Part shown: in pieces, positions 24,601-33,600 of the stretch
How positions within the stretch are numbered: position 1 is the stretch's first letter
Layout: each line of letters starts with the position of its first letter
DNA from: Varanus komodoensis
Lineage: Eukaryota; Chordata; Lepidosauria; Squamata; Varanidae
Length of the DNA stretch: 64,000 nucleotides
Assembly (NCBI RefSeq): GCF_004798865.1
Contig: NW_025335268.1
Location: 93,793,136-93,857,135 of the forward strand
Direction: 5' to 3'
Position numbers and translations under genes: made by a program
The notes under the pieces: model-generated
The model's database searches: none
What the model saw: only the letters and a program-made list of their open reading frames with translations
What the model was told of the DNA's origin: nothing

Positions 24601-27600
24601 GGACAGAGTATTTAGACAACCTCCAGCAACTTTTGACAGCAATTGTGAAGAAAGTTCCGTTAATTGCAGAAAGAAGTAAGAATCTGTAGGAAAGCGCACT
24701 TAACGGGTGGCATTCAGAGCATGATGCTATTTAATCTTTATTTGCCAAGATAACAAGTATTAGAAGTTGTAGTCCTTGAAGGTATTGATACTGAGAATAA
24801 TTAGAAAAACCCTAAGTGTTTAAAGTGTGATTGGTAATCATTACAACCACTGAAGGACCTTAGACATGTGAGCAGCTTTTGTATGCCTGCTGGTCAGTTC
24901 ATCCACCTGCCACTGATTGGCAGAAATGCCCACTCCCTGACTAGCTGAGTGTTACCCATGTTGTTAACTCTGTGAATGTTGCCCTGGTAACTAATTGTAC
25001 ATGAAACAAGGAAAACTTGAAACAGCGGGGACAAACGTTTATGACTAGGTGTGAGAAGAAAATACAATGGCATGAAATGCCATAAATCTGTGTAACTTTA
25101 TTAAACATATGATTTAAAGTGCTATATAGTTATTCTGGGCCTCCTACTTTGGAACGGTTCTCTTCCTTAGTTTGAGGCTATTTTTTTTAAACAAACCTCT
25201 TATAATTTACTGCTGCTGCACTTCTGTTTTTATGACATCTATGGATTCATTCTACCAACATAGCTCCATACCATTTTTCCAGTGTTTTTACAGATGATTG
25301 ACACTTAAAAGTTCTTTTCCCCTGGTTTAACAAGAGAGGACAGTGACTGCAGTATTGATATGATAATTGGCTTTCATTTTTTAGCAGTTGGAACAGTAGC
25401 TTCTCTTTTCTTCAGTCTAGCATTCCTTTATTCTTTGGTTTACTGAAAGGTAACATGGGCTCAGAAAGCACTTACACCATCCATTCATACTTGAAAACTG
25501 TACAGCAAAGCTAGAAGTAAGGACAGCTAGCACTGGTTGTCTGTGAAACACTGGAAAGCTGAAAGGTGCTTGTCTGGCTCCATTGTGTTGCCTTTGAATT
25601 GCCATTCAAACTAATGGAGCTCATAAGTAAATATTTAGGCGCAGTTCCCATCTCTAAGAAGTCAGTGCACCCAAAATACACAACCCTCACACACCTGCTT
25701 CACTTAGTCTCCTGATTCCTCCCTTCTGTAAGTTATTTTCCCCTGCAATGCAATTCTTTCCAATTGCTTCCAAGTGCCCTCCAGTCAGTTAAATTCCACC
25801 AAATCCTTCAGCTCTCTCTAGTACCTCACTGTCAGAAGAGATTGCATCTGCCAAAATATTTTTAGCTGTGATAAAGTCCCCTCCTGCTTAATGCTCATTT
25901 TGAAGCAAAAGGGATTGAGAGGTGTGGCCCTCCAGAGGGCTGCATCAGAGTCTCTTCCCCCTCCCTCTTTAACACACCATCCCTCTCTAATTTACCCTTC
26001 AGAAAGTGTTCTGCCACACCCATAGCCATAGAGTAAATTAATCTTCATGGCTCTTACAATCTAATGTTTCTGGTGATTTTTCTCTGCTTTTAGCTGAAGA
26101 TGCCAATTCTTTCTGTGCCAGTTCTGTGGAACAGTATTATAGCTGGAATATTGGAAAACGGAGGGCTGCTGAGGTAATCTTCTTAGTGTATTCTATAAAA
26201 CTAAGCTTAAAATGTCTGACTGGGAATCTGTGCCTCTGTGAAGGTGATTGTGATTTCTAAAATCTCCTCCAGAAGCTTATTGGCACTACTGAAAGGAACT
26301 ATTTCTCATATTTAGAATATACTTAGTTTTAACTTTAAAAAATTGTATTTGGCTTAATAAAATGCAAAGAAATGCAAAGCTGTGTTTCCAGGTATTATGA
26401 AATGGGAACCAGTATAAAAACTGGCAGCCTTGTTCTTTGAGAGCTTCCATATTTCCTTATTCAGCAGTATCTGAGTTCTGCCTCTGTAACCTTAACCATG
26501 TTGAAGACAACTGAGAAGTAGCACAGCGACGCATAGAGAATAAATTTCTTAACTAGGGTCAGGGAAGTAGGGTTAGTTTCAGATTGAAACTAGGGTCAGT
26601 TTCAATCTCAACCCACACATGATGCTTACCAGGTGCCCAGACATGTACTATCAGTTTAGCTGGCCTACAGAACTGTTAGAAGGCTAAAAGAGAGAGACCC
26701 ATGAAATGCTGCCTTAAGTTTCTTGGAGAAGGAATGGGGAAAACAGGAATTAGTTGGCCAGGCACCACTGCTGTAAACAGTCCATTCATTTAAATGGGAC
26801 TTGCACAGGAAAGAGTTTGAAAACTTCATTGATCTAAAGGGAGGTTTGCTACAGTGACAGCAGTGAAACTAAGCTCTCCTCTGCTTTAATTTGCCCATTC
26901 TGCTACTAACATGGGATGGCAGTGTGATTGCTTGGCCATTCTTTGAACTGCAGAATTGTTATTCATTTGGTTTTTCTTTGTTATTTTTCTATTTTATGTT
27001 CCGGTTTGACAAAATAACCCCTCTGTTATGCACAGAATGCAGAAAAATACGGAGGGTGCCCAAACAAGTGTCTCATTGTTCCCATATACAGCAGGCTTGA
27101 AAGAACAGATGGGTTTGCCTCACAAAGCAATTCTGCATGTCTCGCATTTAACAAATTAAAATTCAGAGCTGATCAAAGCAAGAATAGGTTGATTTGTGTT
27201 GATATGCCCAGATGCAGAATTCAACGTACCTGTAATATGAACATGTCATGTCAGAGCATCATTATACTCTCAAAGAAGCACCTCTTCTGCTTGGAATGGG
27301 CTGGAAATGTATTAAAACAGGAGCAAACAGACCTTCAGCTGGAGGGATCTACTTTGGTTCTCTGTTAGAAACCGGAGGTCCACCATGCTACAGAATGATG
27401 GCTCAGGAGTTACAGGAGCATACTTCTAGGATGAACGACCTGAACACCTTTGCGAAACCATCCTGGGAATTTTAGTCCCATAATCGATCTCATGGTTCTG
27501 TCACATATCCACTCCTTGTTCTATCCCTAAGCTTTCTTCTATCTTAGCATGCTCATTTAGAAGGAGCAGGAGGGAGCTTTTTACGGCTGGGAGTTAGAAA

Positions 27601-30600
27601 AACGTGCGATCAACCTCAGGTCACCCAGAGAACTGCCAGTAGAACCAAATGTCTGTTGGTATTACCTACTGTCCACACTGGCACTAAGAGAGCAGCATCA
27701 TGTTTGGTTTACTGATGGAAAAAGGCATTCATAAGTGTATAATTCCATGCAGCAATATAGCAACTGTGAACCCATAACCCTGATAGCTAAGAGCTATTGA
27801 GAGTGTTCAAGAACCTGATTCCCTGTTTTCATCCTGCATCTGATTAAATCTTCTGTATTCTGCAAAAATGTATGGTGCAATAAATATTGGATCAAGCCCC
27901 CTCATGGTTTTCACTGCAGCAAAATACAGCAGCTACCCTTCTGGAAGTATTTTCTTATGTTACCATAATTAGTAGTACTTCTATCTGGAGCAAAACATGA
28001 AATGATTCCAAGTGTAGTTCTTGTTCTTTCTGGTTCTTTTCATTGCAGTGGCAACGAGCACTGACAGTAAGGAAAATTCTCCAAGAAATGATAGAGAAAC
28101 ACCCTAAATTCCACAGCATTGTTCCTCTGAAAACAAAACAGGTTGTACATTGGTGTCGCTACCGTGGCTATACGCCACCTGACCCAGAAGCTCTTCGGAA
28201 TGAAGATTCTATAGAAGATGTGCTAACACAAATAGACAGTGAGCCAGGTGAGTCTTTTTCTGGAATCATAAAAGTTCTGAGCAGGGGGGCTTATCTGCCA
28301 CTTACACATTAGGCTTCTAGCTTTACAGTAGTGCTTTTGCAAGGAATGTCATATGCACAGCGACTCTGGGCAGGCTTAAAATAGACTCACTTCACAGGCA
28401 GTGTGATTTTGTGTGGCCCACAGTTTGTGCCTCAGGTATGGTTCAGTCTGATGTGGACTCCTGAGCCGTGTTCATGTTGATCTATAGCAGCCTTTCCCAA
28501 CCAGGTGCTCTGCAGATATTTTGCCCTTCAACTCATCGGCCTGACGTTATAGTCCAAAATATTTCAGGGAAAGGCTGGTCCATAGAGCTTTACAGTATAA
28601 TACTTTCAAAACTCTCTGCTTTTGCAATTGTTCATAATAGGCTTTTCAAGACCTAATATTTTTCCCAGTGAGATGGAACATGTGTGTACAAACACTTATT
28701 ATACTTTTGCTTAAAAGGGGAAAAAGAAAATAGCTCAAGGCTGACTCTTCTCTCTGCTTGCCTGCCTCCCCTCTCTCCCTCCCTCTCTCCCTCCCTCTCT
28801 CTCTAATGGCACATCACTTTCACATGAAGGTATTTTTTAAAGTTTCCTGAATAGAGTGTATTACCCCCCTCCAATCCCTAAAAGCTAACATCACTGGCTA
28901 AAACTGTCAAATAGACTGACAAAAAATAGTCAAATAGACTTCTCCCCACACAGCTTTTCCCAAAGCAAGCCCTTCCCCCTCACTTTCATTAGATGTCTAG
29001 TTGTCCTGCTACTGAAATTGAAGTAGAACTGCATAGCACTGCCAGCATAGCAGATTGCTCTGAAAGTGCCAGTCCATGCAGTCTTGGTTTCTGCTTTTTC
29101 CAGCTTCTATGGGAAGCTTAATGGTGATGTTAACTTGATTTGCCATGTTGTCAGCAAAGGCCACATTCAAGTATTGGGCCTGAGCAATTAGGTCTTTTTC
29201 TCCTTGCGGCGAGCATGAGCTGTGAACACCCTCTAGCTGCATACATTTAGATATCACTGTATTTACACATCTGTCTTCTGTCTTCCTGATTGCTCCTTGG
29301 AAAAGAATGCTCATCTTCTTACACCACCGGGGAAGAGATATGTCGAAAACTTGTCGAGCTGGAGCGCTTGCTCAAGCAAGAGCCAGACAATGATGAAGAA
29401 GTAGATATTCTTGGCATTACTGAGCCTCTGAAAATGAACATTAAAAAGGAGCAGGAGGAGAAACAAACGGAGGCAAAGCTTTACTTGACACCCCAGCCTG
29501 CATCAGAGTTCGTGCGCAAGACGGTACAGCAGGTAAAGTAAAATGTCCCAAAAGCCTACATGAAAATAATGCACTGCCTTTTGCTTTTCACAATATCATG
29601 TATTTGTTGAGTGACACTTGCAGCCTGCATTAACTTATTCTTTACAAGGCTGATGGAACGTGCTGGTAATCCTAGACTCCTTGAAGTAACCCTCTTTATG
29701 GTTTACTCCGCACAATTGTATACACTGGTCAAAAGGAAGTTGCCACTCCTAGAAAGCAACTGATGCAGAACTGGGTGTTTTAAGCCATGGCGTACCTTCC
29801 CCAGCCATGTTTTGAAATAGGTCCCATGATCCCTGATCACTGACTGGGGTCACTGGGAGTTGTAGTCTAAAACATCTTGAGGACACCAGACTGGGGAAGG
29901 CTAGCACCTAGTGCAGAGCTGACAGGTGAAACACAGCAATCCCAATGTTGCCATGCCGTGCATCCTGCCATACATCACCCTTCCCACCCCAGCAAGCAAT
30001 TATTTCAAACTGTTTTCAGAATCTAGGTGTAACACGGTTTTCCTTTTTTCCAGTTCAGTTGCTACTCTTAGGCTGTCGAACAGCAAGGTTTAAAGTCTAA
30101 GCTCTCCCCATTTTCTTTGCAAATCCATATATGTTGTAATTTGTAAAAAGCAAAGAGTGAGTTATTGACCAGTTATAGTGACTTATTGGCATAGGATTTC
30201 AAGTTGTCACATACCTGTGAATAAAGTAAGTGTTTCCCACGCAGTGATACCTGAAAGGAAAGAACTTTCTCTTTTCAGCTTTCCAGATTCAAAAGACCTT
30301 AATAGGTGTCTAGGAAATAGAATTTGCTGGCTAGGGATGATAGGAGTTATAACCCAATTTATCTGGAGGGCAGTTGGTTGGAGAATGCTCAGAGAATTGA
30401 TTTGCATATTAGGGCCTATGTAGGATGGATTTTGATTGCGCTGAAGCTATGTAACATTTAGTAGGAAGTTTAGATGCTTAGGCATGTTCAGTAGGATGCC
30501 TGCTTGCTTGAATTATCCATCTTTAGGATATAGTGTTAGACTTTCATAGCAAGAAGCAGGCCTGTGAGTGCATACTAAAGAGCAATACACGAGACATTTT

Positions 30601-33600
30601 AAATTCTGTTTTAAAATTTGCATATGAGCATTTTTACACTGTTGGCATTATGAATTGTTGTGAACCACCCTGAATGCTTCACCTCGGGGGTGATATAGAT
30701 ATGTAATGAGAAGAAATAATTTCAGATGTGTTAGACACAGAGTTGAGCAGAATTCTAAATAACTATAACCGCTATTCCTAAGAGTTAGTCCCTTAGTTTC
30801 TCAAACAATGTGTTGAAAAGAACAATTCTGTAGTCTCTAGGAGAGCATCCCAGGGACCGTAGGGTTGTTTTGAAAAGCCCTTCTGAGGTCACTCTGGAGA
30901 TCTGCTCCCCTGCCACCTTGCAGCTTGTGCAGAAACAATCATATTGGCGTCCCTCCCAGGAGAGGGAAGGAGGACAATGTGGTGGGCAGGGAGGGGAGGA
31001 GACCTGTGAGGTCAGGATATGAGATATTCTGAGTCTCCATCGGCCTGCTCCCCTAACGTACCTTTCCTAGATGGGTACCTTTCCTAGATGGGCTGAAAAG
31101 CCTGTCTACTGCAAAACATCAAAGATGGAGGGTGGGAAGCCTAGATCACCTCCATCTCTCCTTCTGTACTGCCAGCTTCAACCCAGCAGAGTATAAGAAG
31201 CTTGGAAGCCTCCTGGTTCAAAGGTGCCCAGGCAGTGAGGATGCATTCTGTAAGACTGTGACTGTAGAGTAGTTCTACGAATGGAGATTTGTCATCTTTT
31301 ATTTCCCTTCTCGTTTTATAGATAGGAATTTCCCTTCAGCCCATAGAAGTACAAAAGAACATCTATGCATCAGTTATAGAAGATATGATTTTAAAGGTAA
31401 GCTACTATAACATTCTCTCTCATGAAATGCAGAAAATTGTGGGTTAGATGTGGCTACATGTCCAAGGTTCTACCTTGATTCTTGCACCTTTCATTTTTTC
31501 TTTTATTTTATCCTTTCCTGCAATTGTGGAATAGTTTTGAGTATGTGTAAGCTCTTGGCAAGTTTAAAGAAACTAAACAGAAGATGAATCTTCTTTGGTA
31601 ACAATTTTGTGCCCAGTATTTTGTAATTTGAAATAGTCTTAGGACACGTTCAATCCTGTGGCTTCTAAATGCTGTCTGGAGAGCCAGAGAGGATGCTGGA
31701 GTCCTGGCCAGCACGGTTGTTCTGGAGCCAGTAAAGAAGGGGGCATCACTGTGGGACGAGGTGGGGAGGAGACATGATTCTCCATTGGGCATCAAGGAAG
31801 CCCAGTGGTGCTTCAGCCCTTCTCACAAGAGGGGGCAAGAAACATAGATGGCCAAAAACAGCCATCTGTGTCTTCTGCAAGGTGGGAGAAGCTCTAGGCG
31901 ATCCTTGCCTCTGTTTTCCTTCCACTTGCAATTGTTCCCGCACTCAGTTGGATGTCCATAATCTTCCAAAGTTGGAGAGTTATGGACAACCACACTGGAA
32001 GGCTCCCTTAGCTGCGTTTTTAAAGTTTGGCTTGTTTGATACTTGAAAACATTCCGTTGACGTCTGCTGCTTGTCTTTGAAACTTCCCCTGTAACAGGCC
32101 ACGGAACAACTGGCCAATGACATACTAAGAGAAGCACTGGCAGTTGGCTACCAGGCAGCTCCTCGCCACAGGTATATCTTTGGCTGTCTGTCTGTCTGTC
32201 TTTCTTTATTATTACACATTTATATCCCATCGTTCTTCCTCTTATAGGAACCCAAGGCAATTTGCACAGCCCACCACTTGTATCTTCGCAACAATCTGGT
32301 GAGGTTGGTTGGATTGAGAGTCAGGAGCTGGTACAAAGTCATTCAGTGAACCTCAGTGGCAGGTGGAACTAGAGCCCAGATCTCTGGAGTCCTTATCCAA
32401 AACTCCCTGCCATACCATATTAGTTCTCCCGGTTTAGTTTTAGCTTAGTTTATGTTTTTGCTTAGTCAGGTGGGACGTCTTTTTACCCCCAGAGACTGGA
32501 TTGGCAATGGCAATGAATGCACATGGGGGCAGTGAAAGTCAGCAGTGTTACCACACCCTGTTTTCTCTTTCCCTCTCACCCCATTCAGCATCTGAGAGGG
32601 GAAGTTTAATGGTTCCTTTCCCACACCCTTATCCTGCCTCTAAATGCTGTTAAGAATAGCTTTTCCTAGCAGCACTAAGCTGGGCGGGAGGGAGGTGCCG
32701 AAGTGAAATGGGGGGATGGTCCCCCATGTGCCTCCTTCCCATCCCAGTCCCACTCCCACCAGCCCACTTAACAGCGGAGTGGCAGGTGGAGTCGGCCATT
32801 TATGGCAGGTCATACTCCCAGGGACCACATACAGAATACAGGTCAAACCAGTACTGCAAACCATATGGCATGTTTCATTGGACAGAAGCTGTATTATTTG
32901 GGAGACAATAAATTTAAACTGGCTTAGTCTCCAAAGGACCCTTGGAGAGTGGTGAGACAGAACTCCACATCTTCTGGTCACTAGGTGCTATGTGCCCAAG
33001 GGGTTTTTGAGTCTGAGTTTCTCAGGCAGCTGTTTCTCCCCTCCCCACCCGCCATGTCACATAGCAAACTGCTCTTGGACCCAAGTAGCATCATGGAAAT
33101 CAAAACTTAGCTGAGCACTGTCAGGCTCTTGCTGGTGACTAAAGCAGAACTTTGGATCCCAGAGACAGCAGAGGGTATGGAAGGGACCATAGCTCAGTGA
33201 CAGCTTGCATGCTCTGCCTGCAGAGGGTCCAAGGATCAGTCCACAGCTTCTCCAGTGTAAAGGATCAGGTGATGGGACAGACTTTGCTTGAGACAGTGAA
33301 GAACCAATGGCATTGGCAGGGCCAGATGGACCAATGTTCTGACCTGGTTTAAAGCAGCTTCCTTTATGGTATATTTTGGGTGCTTATATCTTTATAATTT
33401 GGGGCTTATTTAATTATATGGTAACTGAAACATAATTAAGAATGAATGAATTAAGGGTGCATAGCTATCTGGGGAATCCTCGGAATTATAGGACTATTTT
33501 CTGTCTAAACATGCATAACTCTGCTTTCCCAAGGCACTTTTTCAGCACTTCTGCCCTGAAATATATGTCAAAAATATACTCAATGAACCAAGTTAAATAA

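Noticed and set aside
32172-32181. GTATAT donor after YEATS2 exon w21 as a possible U12-type intron
   Set aside because: The U12 donor needs ATATCCTTT or GTATCCTTT; the bases after GTATAT do not fit, and the acceptor end has a normal polypyrimidine tract.
33180-33250. tRNA-like sequence with A and B boxes
   Set aside because: It is the head of a tRNA-derived SINE: the body and tail follow it, an antisense relative exists near 8,795, and the tRNA arms no longer pair well.
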